DNA of 64,000 nt, from positions 62,001-126,000 of the forward strand of contig NZ_AWFH01000056.1 in the NCBI RefSeq assembly GCF_000682715.1. The letters run 5' to 3'. A program made the position numbers and the translations under genes. Under the pieces are notes generated by a model that was given only the letters and a program-made list of their open reading frames with translations, searched no databases and was not told the DNA's origin. The stretch is from Hyphomonas atlantica corrig. GTDB lineage: Bacteria > Pseudomonadota > Alphaproteobacteria > Caulobacterales > Hyphomonadaceae. Below, in pieces: positions 18,650-27,507 of the stretch (position 1 is its first letter; each line of letters begins with the position of its first letter).

Positions 18650-20845
18650 ATGACCAGAAAATCTTTGCTCGTAGGCAGCGCCGCAGCGCTTGCTCTTGTC
18701 GTAACGGCCTGTGGCGAGAAGCCCGATGCTGCGAATGCGGAGGCTGCTGCCGAGGCGCCTGCCGAAGAAGCGAACTTGCCTGAGATCTCCGTGAGTGACG
18801 CGGAACTCGAGGGCAATCCGTTCCGTCAGGAGTGGGATACGCCCTATGGCGTGCCGCCTTTCGCAGAGATTGAAGATGCGCACTATATGCCAGCCACCAA
18901 GAAAGCCATTCTGGAGCTGCGCGCCGACATTGATGCCATCGTCAGCAATCCGGAGGAACCTGACTTCGAGAATACGATTGTCGGTCTTGATACGGCTGGT
19001 GCGTCCCTGAACCGCGTTCTGGGTGTCTTCTCAAACATCACAAACACAGACACGAACGACACGCTGAGCGAGCTTGAAGCTGAAATCTGGCCGATGCTGA
19101 CGCGCGAAACAGATGCGATCAGTTTCAATGATGCGCTCTTCACCCGCGTGAAGGCTGTCTATGATCAGCGTGATCGTCTGGGGCTCGATGAGCAGGATGC
19201 GCGCCTTCTGGAACTGACGCATCGTGAGTTCGTGCGCAACGGCGCAGCGCTTTCTCCCGAGGTGAAAGCTGAGGTTGCTGCGATCAATGAAGAACTCTCC
19301 GGCCTGACGACCAAGTTCGGCCGCAACCTGCTCCTGTCTACCAAGGCATTCAAGATCGAGATCACGGATGAGGCCGAGCTTGCCGGCTTGTCTGATGACT
19401 TCAAAAGTGCGCTCAAAGTCGACGGTGAGGACAAATGGGTTCTGACAGTTGACCGGTCAGTCTACGAGACCTTCATGACGCAGAGCGAGAACCGTGAACT
19501 GCGCGAAAAGATGTTCGATGGTTATCGCCTTCGCGCATCTGAAGGCGAGTACGACAATGGCCCGCTCGCTATCAAGATTGCCCAGCTTCGTGCCAAGCGT
19601 GCCGAACTTATGGGTTATAAGTCTCACGCCCACTACCAGCTTGAGCCCCGCATGGCGAAGACGCCGAAAGGCGCAGAGGAGTTCCTGCTGAAAGTTTGGG
19701 AGCCAGGGCTGGAGCGTGCAAAGGAAGAGCGCGCAGCCATGCAGGAAATGGTTGGCGACGAGTTTCAGATCGCCGGGCATGACTGGTGGCACTATGCCGA
19801 AAAGGTCCGCCAGGATTTGTACGCGTTCGACGACAATGCGCTCAAGCCATACTTTGAACTCGGCGCGGTGCGTCAAGGTGCGTTCGATGTGGCTTCCCGC
19901 CTCTTCGATATCACGCTTGAGCCGGTGGAGGTGGACGGCTGGAACCCCGTTGTTACGGCGTATGATGTGAAGGATGCGAACACCGGCGAGCATCTTGGCC
20001 TGTTCATGATGGATATGTACGCCCGCGATTCAAAGCGTGGTGGCGCGTGGATGAGTTCATATCGCAACACATCCAACATTAATGGCGACAATGTCCGTCC
20101 GATCATCACGAATAATTTGAACCTGATTACGCCTGCTGAGGGTGAGCCGACATTGATGCGGTTTGATGAGGTGGAGACTCTGTTCCATGAGTTTGGGCAC
20201 GGCCTGCACGGCCTGCTGACGCAGATCCGCTATTCCACCTTCTCCGGTGTGGATGGCCCACGCGACTATACCGAGTTCCCGGCCCAGATTCTGGAGCATT
20301 GGGCGGGCGCACCGGAAGTGCTTGCCGAATACGCCAATCACTACGAAACCGGCGAGCCGATCCCGATGGAGCTCATCGACAAGATGAATGCGGCCGCAAC
20401 CTTCAATCAGGGCTTCAAGACGACCGAATTTATCGCGGCATCTCTGCTGGACCTGCGCTGGCACATGCTGACCTCGGAAGAGGCGGCCGAAATTACCGAC
20501 GCGCGCGAGTTCGAACGCAAGGTCCTGGAAGAATACGGCCTGCTGCCCGAGATCGAGCCACGTTATCGCAGCCAGTATTTCAGCCATATTTTCGCAGGCG
20601 GCTATTCTGCCGGCTATTATGCGTATCTCTGGTCCGAGATCCTGGATGCAGACGGCTTCACGGCGTTCCGTGAGACGGGCGACATTTATGATCCGGAACT
20701 GGCGGCTCGCCTGAAGAAGTGGGTCTATGAGGCGGGTGGCTTGCGCGAAGCGGATGAGCTTTATCGCAATTTCCGCGGGTCCGACCCGACCATTGAGCCG
20801 CTGCTCAAGCTGCGCGGGTTCGCAGAGCAGCCGAGCGAAGGCTGA
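18650..20845 (+). CDS. dcp: M3-family oligopeptidase/dipeptidyl carboxypeptidase, lipoprotein
   Basis: 731 residues. The N-terminus is a lipoprotein signal (lipobox VTAC at about residue 21) followed by an Ala/Glu-rich spacer, so the enzyme is membrane-anchored in the periplasm. The zinc motif HEFGH lies at residues 513-517 and the third ligand region follows. It removes dipeptides from the C-terminus of peptides. Length matches bacterial Dcp plus a lipid anchor. GAGAGGA precedes the ATG and a strong terminator follows. Confidence 0.94.
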   Translation: MTRKSLLVGSAAALALVVTACGEKPDAANAEAAAEAPAEEANLPEISVSDAELEGNPFRQEWDTPYGVPPFAEIEDAHYMPATKKAILELRADIDAIVSNPEEPDFENTIVGLDTAGASLNRVLGVFSNITNTDTNDTLSELEAEIWPMLTRETDAISFNDALFTRVKAVYDQRDRLGLDEQDARLLELTHREFVRNGAALSPEVKAEVAAINEELSGLTTKFGRNLLLSTKAFKIEITDEAELAGLSDDFKSALKVDGEDKWVLTVDRSVYETFMTQSENRELREKMFDGYRLRASEGEYDNGPLAIKIAQLRAKRAELMGYKSHAHYQLEPRMAKTPKGAEEFLLKVWEPGLERAKEERAAMQEMVGDEFQIAGHDWWHYAEKVRQDLYAFDDNALKPYFELGAVRQGAFDVASRLFDITLEPVEVDGWNPVVTAYDVKDANTGEHLGLFMMDMYARDSKRGGAWMSSYRNTSNINGDNVRPIITNNLNLITPAEGEPTLMRFDEVETLFHEFGHGLHGLLTQIRYSTFSGVDGPRDYTEFPAQILEHWAGAPEVLAEYANHYETGEPIPMELIDKMNAAATFNQGFKTTEFIAASLLDLRWHMLTSEEAAEITDAREFERKVLEEYGLLPEIEPRYRSQYFSHIFAGGYSAGYYAYLWSEILDADGFTAFRETGDIYDPELAARLKKWVYEAGGLREADELYRNFRGSDPTIEPLLKLRGFAEQPSEG

Positions 20846-20863
20846 TCTCCTTCAATTCAACTG

Positions 20864-20897
20864 AAAAGCCCGCCGGATACGTTCCGGCGGGCTTTTT
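20864..20897. terminator. bidirectional intrinsic terminator
   Basis: Stem AAAAGCCCGCCGGA with TCCGGCGGGCTTTT, loop of five, T run after and A run before, between the convergent dcp and ptsN genes. It can serve both strands. Confidence 0.92.
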
Positions 20898-20925
20898 CGT
20901 GTTGGTTGCTTGCTGAAAGGTCAGA

Positions 20926-21396
20926 TCAGGCGGATTGTTCGGCCGCTTCACGGCATACGATCGCCTTTACCTCATCTTCGGTCTTGGCTTCTCTCAGGGC
21001 GTCGCGGATGGCGCTCTGACGGAAGGTGCGGCTGACCTGGGCCAAAGCCCGCAAATGGTCAGCGCCAGACGATTTGGGGGCCAGCAGCATGAAGACCAGA
21101 TCGCACGGTCGGTCATCAATGGCTTCAAAGTCCACGCCTTGAACAAGCCGTAAATAGCCGCCGATAGGCGCTTCGATGCCATCCAGTCGCGCATGTGGAA
21201 TGGCAACGCCTTCACCGACGCCGGTCGATCCGAGGCGTTCGCGCTCCATCACGGCATCCTCGATTTCACGAAGGCCAAGGCCGGTCGCAGCCGCCAGCGC
21301 TTCAGCGAGAGCGTGAATGGCTTGCTTGCGGCTCTTTGCCTCGAGCGAAGGGATAATCACCCCGTTTTCAAGCAGGGACGTCAAATCTGTCGCCAT
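20926..21396 (-). CDS. ptsN: PTS IIA-like nitrogen regulatory protein
   Basis: EIIA-Ntr of the nitrogen-related phosphotransferase relay (PtsP-NPr-PtsN), which controls potassium and stress regulators rather than sugar transport. 156 residues from MATDLTSLLENGVIIP; the phosphorylated His is H68 in GVAIPHARLDG. An ATG farther upstream is in frame but would overlap hpf. It follows hpf on the same strand by 23 bases. Confidence 0.94.
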   Translation of the reverse strand: MATDLTSLLENGVIIPSLEAKSRKQAIHALAEALAAATGLGLREIEDAVMERERLGSTGVGEGVAIPHARLDGIEAPIGGYLRLVQGVDFEAIDDRPCDLVFMLLAPKSSGADHLRALAQVSRTFRQSAIRDALREAKTEDEVKAIVCREAAEQSA

Positions 21397-21419
21397 GAAG
21401 TTACTTTCCGTCTTCCGGA

Positions 21420-22013
21420 TTAGTTCCTCGGGACGTTCGCAGGATCCACCCATCCAATGTGACCGTCTGGTCGGCGGTAGACCATATTAAGCCCGTCATG
21501 GCCAGCATTTCTGAACATGAGTGCCGGGACTTCCTGCAGTTCGAGCTGCATAACGGCCTCAGATACGCTCATTGTCCGAATTGTGTGCGACGTCTCTGCG
21601 ACGGTCAGGGGCGTGTCATCTGCCTCTTCTGCGAGTTCTTCTTCATGCGCATCCTGGCCATTTGCACGGAATACGGATTCCGGGACCAATTCGCTCGGCA
21701 TGGGGGCTGAATTTCCAGAATGGTGGTCTTTCAGGCGACGTTTGTAGCGGCGAACCCGCTTTTCCATCTTGTCGAGGCTGTTTTCCAGAGCCGCGTAGGG
21801 GTCTTCAGCCTTGCCCGTTGATTGAAGGATGATTCCGGATGGTAGGTGCACATTGCAGTCCACTTCAACAAATGGGCCCTGCTGCGATACGAATACGCGC
21901 GCGTCACCACTTCGGTTGAAATATTTACTGACTGCCGCCTCAAGTCCGTCTTCTATTCGGCTCCGCAGAGCTTCTCCGAGATCCATATGCTTGCCAGTAA
22001 TCTGTATCTGCAC
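21420..22013 (-). CDS. hpf: ribosome hibernation promoting factor, long form
   Basis: Binds 30S subunits and drives 100S ribosome dimers in stationary phase. 197 residues in two parts: the N-terminal YfiA domain (MQIQITGKHMDLGEALR to YKRRLKDHH), an acidic linker at about 105-135, and the C-terminal dimerisation domain (MSVSEAVMQLELQEVPALMF). The long form alone makes 100S particles without RMF. Upstream of ptsN. Confidence 0.94.
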   Translation of the reverse strand: MQIQITGKHMDLGEALRSRIEDGLEAAVSKYFNRSGDARVFVSQQGPFVEVDCNVHLPSGIILQSTGKAEDPYAALENSLDKMEKRVRRYKRRLKDHHSGNSAPMPSELVPESVFRANGQDAHEEELAEEADDTPLTVAETSHTIRTMSVSEAVMQLELQEVPALMFRNAGHDGLNMVYRRPDGHIGWVDPANVPRN

Positions 22014-22324
22014 GGGCGGTCTCCTTTGTTTTTTCAGGATTCAAGTATGGCGCAGAATTGCGACCGAGGCGAATCCAATTCCTCATCTTGATGACTTGGG
22101 AGCGGCTTTGGCCTGCCTCAAGAGCCCGGGCGCGAAATTGGGGCAATGCGTTGATAGCGTCTGTTGACCTGAAGCATTGCCTGCAGTTTCGCGGGTTCGC
22201 ATTCTCATCCAAAATACAGCCAAGAGAGTTTTAAGTTTCTTCGATTTGTTTGGCGGTAACTTGATCTATACTTTCAGTGACGCAGTCTAGTTAAGTTCCA
22301 TTCATCGAGGACTACCCCTAGCGT
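22014..22324. other. 311-bp divergent intergenic region
   Basis: No open frame with coding character. It must contain the promoters of hpf (leftward) and of the sensor kinase (rightward). I found no GGAAC-type stress promoter, no sigma-54 site and no terminator. Confidence 0.5.
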
Positions 22325-24096
22325 ATGGCGACCGACGACCCGGAAAAAATGCCTGGTTCCGACCGAACGCTCGCTGAGCGGGAAGCCATGTATAGAAGCG
22401 CCTTTGAGCAGGCGAGTGTGGGCATTGCGCATGTCGGTCCGCAAGGGGAGTGGCTCAACGTCAATCGCCGTGTTTCGGAAATCGTGGGCTATTCGCCTTC
22501 CGAGCTTTTGACGATCACCTTTCAAGACATCACGCATCCCGATGATCTCGATCTCGACGTAAATCTCCTGAATGAAGTGCTCGATGGCACAAGAGACGGG
22601 TATCGGATCGACAAACGCTACTTTCACAAGGCGGGGCGCATTGTATGGGTCACGCTGTCTGTCAGTTGCGTGCGGAAAGCGTCCGGCGAAGTCGACTACT
22701 TCATCTCCGTTCTGCAGGATATTACGGAGAAGAAACGCATTGGACAGGCATTGCTGGATAGCGAAATCCGCTTCCGGGCCGTTCAGGAAACCAGCCCTGA
22801 CGGGTTCATGATTTTCCATAGTCTCAGATCGACCGATGGTGAGATCGAGGATTTTGTGTGGGAGTTTTCAATCCCGCCGCAGAGCAACTCACGGGGCGCG
22901 TCAGTCAGGCCCTGATTGGCAAACGTTTGACCAAAGAGATGCCGGAAGTCAGCACTTATGGACTGTTTGAAGTGTTCTGCAATACCGTTCAGACTGGTGC
23001 GCCTTGGCGACGTGAGGTTTATTATCCGGGGCGGGATCGTCGACGATGGTTCAATTTCACGGTCGCGCGGGTGGGTGATGGCTTTGCGGTGTCATTTCAG
23101 GATGTCACGGCGCGAAAGAATGCAGAGCTTCAACTGCAGGCCAGTCAAAAGCGCCTTCGGACAATTCTCAACGGGGTGATGGCTATCATCGGGTTGGCGA
23201 AACCCGATGGCAAATTGCTCGAGGTGAATGAAACGACCCTGCGCCTGACAGGCGTACGGGAAGATGAAATGTTGGGGCACCGAATCTGGAACCATCCCGC
23301 CTGGTGTCAGACGTCGGAATCGCAAGATCAATTGGTCAAGGCATTCGAGGAAGCCAAGGTCGGAAAACGCATGCGCTTTGATACAGAGATTCGCGGATCT
23401 GGCGGGCAGTCGATTCCGGTTGACATGCAGCTCTCCCCGATCTTCGACGAGTTCGAGCAGGTAACGGAAATCGTTCTGTCCGCTGTGGATATATCCGAAC
23501 GCAAACGGTCTGAAGCGCACCGTGAAATGCTTTTGAGCGAGCTCAACCACAGGGTAAAGAATTCCCTGGCCACAATTCAGGCAATCGCTGCCCATACGGT
23601 GCGCGAGGCGACTGATTTGGAGGGGTTCCGTCGCGCCTTCACCGGGCGCCTCCGTGCTATCGCGGCCAGTCACGATTTGCTGGTTTCTTCAACTCGCGAG
23701 TCTGCGGACATTTCCCGACTTATTCGAGAGCAGATAATGGGATATGCTCCCGAGGAGGCTAGCCGGCTTGAACTGTCAGGTCCGCCATTGGTGCTTGGCC
23801 CGCAAGGTGCGCATGCGTTTGGCCTGATCCTGCATGAGCTGGCAACCAACGCGTCGAAATATGGTGCGTTCTCGAACGAGCGTGGCTGCCTCAGGATTGG
23901 TTGGCGTCTGGAAGGGGAAGATGTCGTTGTGGAGTGGCTGGAAAGGGGCGGGCCAACCGTTGTGCCCCCAACGCGAAGAGGGTTCGGCAGCGCGTTGATA
24001 GAGCAAAGTTTGTCGCACTCCCTTGGGGGACGTTCAAAATTGGATTTCAATCCAGAAGGGTTGAAGGCGGAATTTCAGTTTCCGGTTCGGAAATAG
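22325..24096 (+). pseudogene. PAS-domain HWE/HisKA_2 sensor histidine kinase, interrupted by one frameshift
   Basis: Two frames together encode one kinase of about 590 residues. The first frame (from 22325) holds PAS 1 (ASVGIAHVGPQGEWL to VLQDITEKKR) and the start of PAS 2, ending IEDFVWEF. The second frame resumes immediately with NPAAEQLTG, a canonical PAS motif, then PAS 3, the H-box LLSELNHRVKNSLATIQ and the ATPase region (ELATNASKYGA, GFGSALIEQ). One base is missing in the T run at 22865-22868: adding a T restores a single frame. Either a sequencing error or a real inactivation. A receiver protein follows 9 bases later, so it was a two-component unit. Confidence 0.88.
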
Positions 24097-24105
24097 GAGG
24101 ATTGG

Positions 24106-24471
24106 GTGGGGGACAAACCAAACATACTTCTGGTCGAGGACGATTTTTTGATCGCCTACGATATGAAGTTGCAATTGGAAGAGGCGGCATTCGTTGTTGT
24201 CTGGACAGTTAGTAGTGCGGAGGACGCGCTTGCATTGCTGGAAGATACCTCGGTTTGCGCTGCTGTGCTGGACATGGACCTTGGGGGCGTATCGTCATTC
24301 CCAATTGCACATCGCCTGAACGAAATGCGGATCCCATTCCTGTTTGTGTCAGGCAATGATGGGGGTGAGCTGCACGGTGATCTGGCGGGCAGCCCGATAA
24401 TGACCAAACCTGTCAACTATCCCCGTTTGATCAGTGTACTTAGAGGATTGCTAGGCGCGCAAGGTACTTGA
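24106..24471 (+). CDS. single-domain response regulator
   Basis: 121-residue receiver without an output domain. Acidic pair VEDD, phosphoacceptor in AAVLDMDLGG, the conserved Ser of FVSGND and Lys of MTKP are present. It starts at GTG with AGGAGG five bases upstream. It follows the kinase gene directly and is the likely phosphate acceptor of that HWE-type kinase; with the kinase frame broken, its present input is uncertain. Confidence 0.88.
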   Translation: MGDKPNILLVEDDFLIAYDMKLQLEEAAFVVVWTVSSAEDALALLEDTSVCAAVLDMDLGGVSSFPIAHRLNEMRIPFLFVSGNDGGELHGDLAGSPIMTKPVNYPRLISVLRGLLGAQGT

Positions 24472-24481
24472 CCGTTGCGGG

Positions 24482-25570
24482 TCACATACCGCGTACTGGC
24501 CCCTTGATGGGAGTTTCGCGTTCTGTTGCGGCCGGCTTACCAGCATTGCGTCCGTAGTCGTGCTTTTTAAGTAGTCCGCGAAACTGGTGATATGTTAAGC
24601 TGAGCATTTCCGAGGCTTTGCCCTGATGGCCTTGTGACAGGCTGAGGGCTTCATCTATCAGGCGCATTTCAAATGCGGAGACCTGTGCCGTGAAGTTTGC
24701 AGCGACTGTCTCTGGGGCCTGAGGGCCGGCGGCAGGAGTGACTGCTGCGCTTGCTTTCCCGGACTTTCCAGCGCCCTTCGGTCGCCAAGGGGAGGCAAAT
24801 GGATCCAGCGCGGACGGGTCGAACAAGACAGGTTCGTCCGGCGCCAGCAACATCGCTCTGTGCGCAAGTCGCTGTGCGAAGTTTCGCAATTCACGCACGT
24901 TTCCCGGCCAATCATGCGCTTCGATGGCGGCAATAGTGGATGGCGCAAAGCCGGGAAAGTCCTGCGCCATTTCAATCGCCATCCTGCGGGCAAAATGATC
25001 TGCCAGCAGGCTGGCATCGCCTGGGCGCGCCCGCAGCGGCGGCAGGGTGATCACGTCGAAAGCGAGCCGGTCCAGCAAGTCTGCGCGGAACTCGCCTGCC
25101 TCGACCATCGCGGGGAGGTCGGCGTTCGTCGCTGCTACGATACGTACATCAGTGGTGAGCACTTTGGAGCCGCCAACGCGCTGGAACTCTCCATACTCTA
25201 CGATGCGCAGCAGTTTTTCCTGTACCTGATTACTTGCTGTGGCGATCTCGTCCAGAAAGATCGTGCCGCCATCGGCAAGCTCAAATCGGCCACGGCGCAT
25301 CTCTGTTGCGCCAGTGAAGGCTCCGCGCTCGTGCCCGAACAATTCAGAGTCCAGAAGCGTTTCTGAGAGCGCGGCGCAGTTCACTTTGACGAACGGGCCG
25401 TCCCAGCGACTGGAAAGGAAATGAAGGCGCTCGCCTATCAGTTCTTTGCCCGTGCCGCGTTCACCAATGACGAGAATGGGTCTGTCCAGCGGGGCGACGC
25501 GGGAAACGTGCTCCTGCGCACTAAGCCAGGCGGGTGCCTGACCCAATAATTGGGTATTTTGACCGATCAT
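24482..25570 (-). CDS. pspF: sigma-54-dependent activator of the psp operon
   Basis: 362 residues: an AAA+ domain starting almost at the N-terminus (no receiver or sensor domain), with Walker A GERGTGKE, the sigma-54 contact loop GAFTGA, Walker B GGTIFLDEI and an arginine region, then a linker rich in Ala/Pro and a C-terminal Fis-type HTH (GKASEMLSLTYHQFRGLLKKH). This architecture is that of PspF, which is held inactive by PspA. It is divergent from the psp genes and shares their intergenic region. Confidence 0.93.
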   Translation of the reverse strand: MIGQNTQLLGQAPAWLSAQEHVSRVAPLDRPILVIGERGTGKELIGERLHFLSSRWDGPFVKVNCAALSETLLDSELFGHERGAFTGATEMRRGRFELADGGTIFLDEIATASNQVQEKLLRIVEYGEFQRVGGSKVLTTDVRIVAATNADLPAMVEAGEFRADLLDRLAFDVITLPPLRARPGDASLLADHFARRMAIEMAQDFPGFAPSTIAAIEAHDWPGNVRELRNFAQRLAHRAMLLAPDEPVLFDPSALDPFASPWRPKGAGKSGKASAAVTPAAGPQAPETVAANFTAQVSAFEMRLIDEALSLSQGHQGKASEMLSLTYHQFRGLLKKHDYGRNAGKPAATERETPIKGPVRGM

Positions 25571-25578
25571 GGGGTAAA

Positions 25579-25631
25579 TTTAGCTAAAAGAGGGAGTAAA
25601 ATCTACAAAAAATTTGGCGAATTTCACCAAA
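25579..25631. promoter_or_regulatory. probable PspF upstream activating sites
   Basis: Two inverted repeats lie 75-130 bases upstream of the sigma-54 promoter: a perfect palindrome TTTAGCTAAA (25579-25588) and TTTGG-N9-CCAAA (25613-25631). Position matches that of enhancer sites for PspF in enterobacteria. Binding is inferred, not shown. Confidence 0.45.
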
Positions 25632-25704
25632 CTCAATGTGGGGTGTGCGGGAAAATGGATAAAAAACTGAATAAAAACATCGGTTTGTAAAATTAATTCT
25701 GAGT

Positions 25705-25720
25705 TGGCACGCTCCTTGAA
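25705..25720 (+). promoter_or_regulatory. sigma-54 promoter of the psp operon
   Basis: TGGCACGCTCCTTGAA matches the -24 element TGGCAC exactly and the -12 element as TTGA, with the correct spacing of five bases between them. Transcription should start near 25730, about 50 bases before the first small gene. Confidence 0.88.
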
Positions 25721-25779
25721 ATGAGTGAAGGGCTCAGAGCGACAGGGCGTTGCTCACACTCAAGAAGGACAAAACGATA

Positions 25780-25911
25780 ATGGACGATCGCTACAACACT
25801 ACGGAAGCCCGCTCGGATGCTGGCCGTTTCGGTCGGTGGCTTGCGACACGCCCCGCGGAAAGCTGGATGTTTTTCGTGGTCGGCGTCTTCTTCGGCGGCT
25901 TGTTCTTCTAA
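25780..25911 (+). CDS. 43-residue membrane protein, first gene of the psp operon
   Basis: Reads MDDRYNTTEA at the start, then a basic segment with RFGRWLATRP, then a single hydrophobic helix ending GVFFGGLFF. AAGGA stands about ten bases before the ATG, similar to the AGGAC-type ribosome sites in front of the other psp genes. It lies between the sigma-54 promoter and pspA, 29 bases from the latter, and is too small for usual gene calling. Function unknown; probably an inner-membrane anchor or regulator of PspA. Confidence 0.7.
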   Translation: MDDRYNTTEARSDAGRFGRWLATRPAESWMFFVVGVFFGGLFF

Positions 25912-25940
25912 TTCCCCTCCAGACACGAAAGGACACCAAA

Positions 25941-26633
25941 ATGGGTTTGTTTTCCCGACTCGGTGACATCATCAATTCCAACATCAATGCGATGCTCGAC
26001 AGCGCAGAAAATCCGGAAAAGATTGCCCGGCTGATCATCCAGGAAATGGAAGATACGCTGGTTGAGGTTCGCACCGCTGCGGCACGTGCGATGGCTGACA
26101 AGAAAGAAATGGAACGCGAGATCGCGCATTTCTCCGCTACCCGCGACGAGTGGGCGGCAAAGGCTGAGCTGGCCATCGACAAGGGGCGTGAGGATCTGGC
26201 CCGAGGCGCTTTGGTTGCAAAGCAAAAGGCCGAAGGTGAAATTGACCGCCGCAAGGTGGCCATGGACGCCGCTGAAGAAGCTTTCGAAAAGCGTCAGGAC
26301 GATCTGGCCAAACTTCAGGCCAAGCTGGACGAAGCCAAGGCAAAGCATCGTGCCCTGATGATGCGCCGTGAGGCCGCGGAACAACGCATCCGCATCCGCA
26401 GCCAGGTTTATGATGGCAAAGTGGATGATGCGCTGGCCCGCTACAACAACATCGAACGCAAGGTCGATGAGATGGAAGCCTACGCTGACACCATCAAAGG
26501 CCGCGAGCCGAGCCTCGAAGCCGAGTTTGCTGCGCTGGAGCGTGACGAAAGCGTCGAGAAGGAGCTTGAGGCTCTCAAGGCCAAGCGTGCCAAGTCTTCG
26601 GCGAAGTCTTCGAGCAAGAAATCGGAGGAATAG
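25941..26633 (+). CDS. pspA: phage shock protein A (PspA/IM30 family)
   Basis: 230 residues, almost entirely alpha-helical coiled coil, starting MGLFSRLGDIINSNINAMLD, the amphipathic membrane-binding helix. PspA binds stressed inner membrane and, when free, inhibits PspF. The C-terminus is a Lys/Ser-rich tail (AKSSAKSSSKK) rather than the usual short end. AAAGGA precedes the ATG. Second gene of a seven-gene transcript. Confidence 0.95.
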   Translation: MGLFSRLGDIINSNINAMLDSAENPEKIARLIIQEMEDTLVEVRTAAARAMADKKEMEREIAHFSATRDEWAAKAELAIDKGREDLARGALVAKQKAEGEIDRRKVAMDAAEEAFEKRQDDLAKLQAKLDEAKAKHRALMMRREAAEQRIRIRSQVYDGKVDDALARYNNIERKVDEMEAYADTIKGREPSLEAEFAALERDESVEKELEALKAKRAKSSAKSSSKKSEE

Positions 26634-26636
26634 TCG

Positions 26637-26747
26637 ATGTTGTTTTCGCTCGCCTGCCTCGTTGGCTTCATGACGCTTGTTTGTGCACCTGGCCTGATCG
26701 CTCAGGCCCGTGCTGAGCGCCGCGCAACCACGAAAGAGGCCGCCTGA
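26637..26747 (+). CDS. 36-residue membrane protein between pspA and pspB
   Basis: Starts MLFSLACLVGFMTLVCAPGL, a single transmembrane helix, followed by a basic tail with RAERRATTKEAA. GGAGGA, embedded in the last codons of pspA, is spaced ideally from its ATG, and its stop overlaps the pspB start as TGATG. These couplings on both sides argue strongly for translation. Family unknown. Confidence 0.72.
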   Translation: MLFSLACLVGFMTLVCAPGLIAQARAERRATTKEAA

Positions 26748-27004
26748 TGGACGAAATTCTCATCCCCATCGTAGCGATTGTTGCGCTTTTCATAGTCTTT
26801 CCCGGCATGATTTTCCACTACATTACTCTGTGGCGGAAGCAGAAAACCCTGATGCCGGACGATGAGCGCATGATGGAGGATCTCTGGCGTTCGGCCCGCG
26901 CGATGGAGCGCCGGATCGAGACGCTGGAATCCCTCCTTGAACAGAGCGAGGCGGATAGCCCCCGCCGCCCGCCGCGCTCTTCCCGCCCCACTTTTGACGA
27001 CTAA
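26747..27004 (+). CDS. pspB: phage shock protein B
   Basis: 85 residues: one N-terminal membrane helix (IPIVAIVALFIVFPGMIFHY) and a cytoplasmic charged coiled coil (RRIETLESLLEQ). PspB with PspC senses membrane stress and draws PspA away from PspF. Starts one base inside the stop of the 36-residue gene. Confidence 0.92.
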   Translation: MDEILIPIVAIVALFIVFPGMIFHYITLWRKQKTLMPDDERMMEDLWRSARAMERRIETLESLLEQSEADSPRRPPRSSRPTFDD

Positions 27005-27015
27005 GGACCAACCCT

Positions 27016-27462
27016 ATGACCCGCCATTCCCGCCCGTATCGCGACACTGAGTCCGGTGAAGACCGGTACGGATCTCCCAACCCAAAGCGCTTTTATCGCT
27101 CGCGTCGTGACAAGGTGATCGCCGGTGTCTGCGGCGGCCTGGCTGAACGTTTCGGCTGGGAGCCAATTCTCGTTCGCCTACTCGCTATTCTGGCTTTTTT
27201 CTTCATTGCAGGACCGATCGCGATTATCGCTTACATCGTTGTCTGGATGATTACGCCGCGGACACCGCTGGGCGGTCGCTCCATCTCACCGGAAGAAGAC
27301 GCATTCTGGCGCAGTGTGAATGACCGCCCGAGAGCCACGTTCGGGACGCTGAAATATACTTTCATGGATCTCGACGAACGTCTGCGGGATATCGAACGCA
27401 AAGTCACATCTGACGAGTGGCGCTTGCGCAAGGAATTCCGAGATCTGGAGCGCGGCAACTAG
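27016..27462 (+). CDS. pspC: phage shock protein C
   Basis: 148 residues. The PspC domain is FYRSRRDKVIAGVCGGLAE followed by a membrane helix ending YIVVWMITP; a charged helical C-terminal region carries DLDERLRDIERKV, a leucine-zipper-like element for pairing with PspB. AAGGACC stands before the ATG. Confidence 0.93.
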   Translation: MTRHSRPYRDTESGEDRYGSPNPKRFYRSRRDKVIAGVCGGLAERFGWEPILVRLLAILAFFFIAGPIAIIAYIVVWMITPRTPLGGRSISPEEDAFWRSVNDRPRATFGTLKYTFMDLDERLRDIERKVTSDEWRLRKEFRDLERGN

Positions 27463-27507
27463 ACTGCGCCCACTCACCCCAACACTCCGACAAGAAGGAC
27501 CGGAAAA

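Noticed and set aside
17549-18883. N-terminal extension of the YaiI frame to about 600 residues
   Set aside because: It overlaps the flavin oxidoreductase gene on the other strand along its whole length and has no family features; the DUF188 protein begins at 17548.
22325-22915. Treating the first kinase frame as a separate PAS-only gene
   Set aside because: It ends in the middle of a PAS domain that continues directly in the neighbouring frame, so a frameshifted single gene is the better reading.
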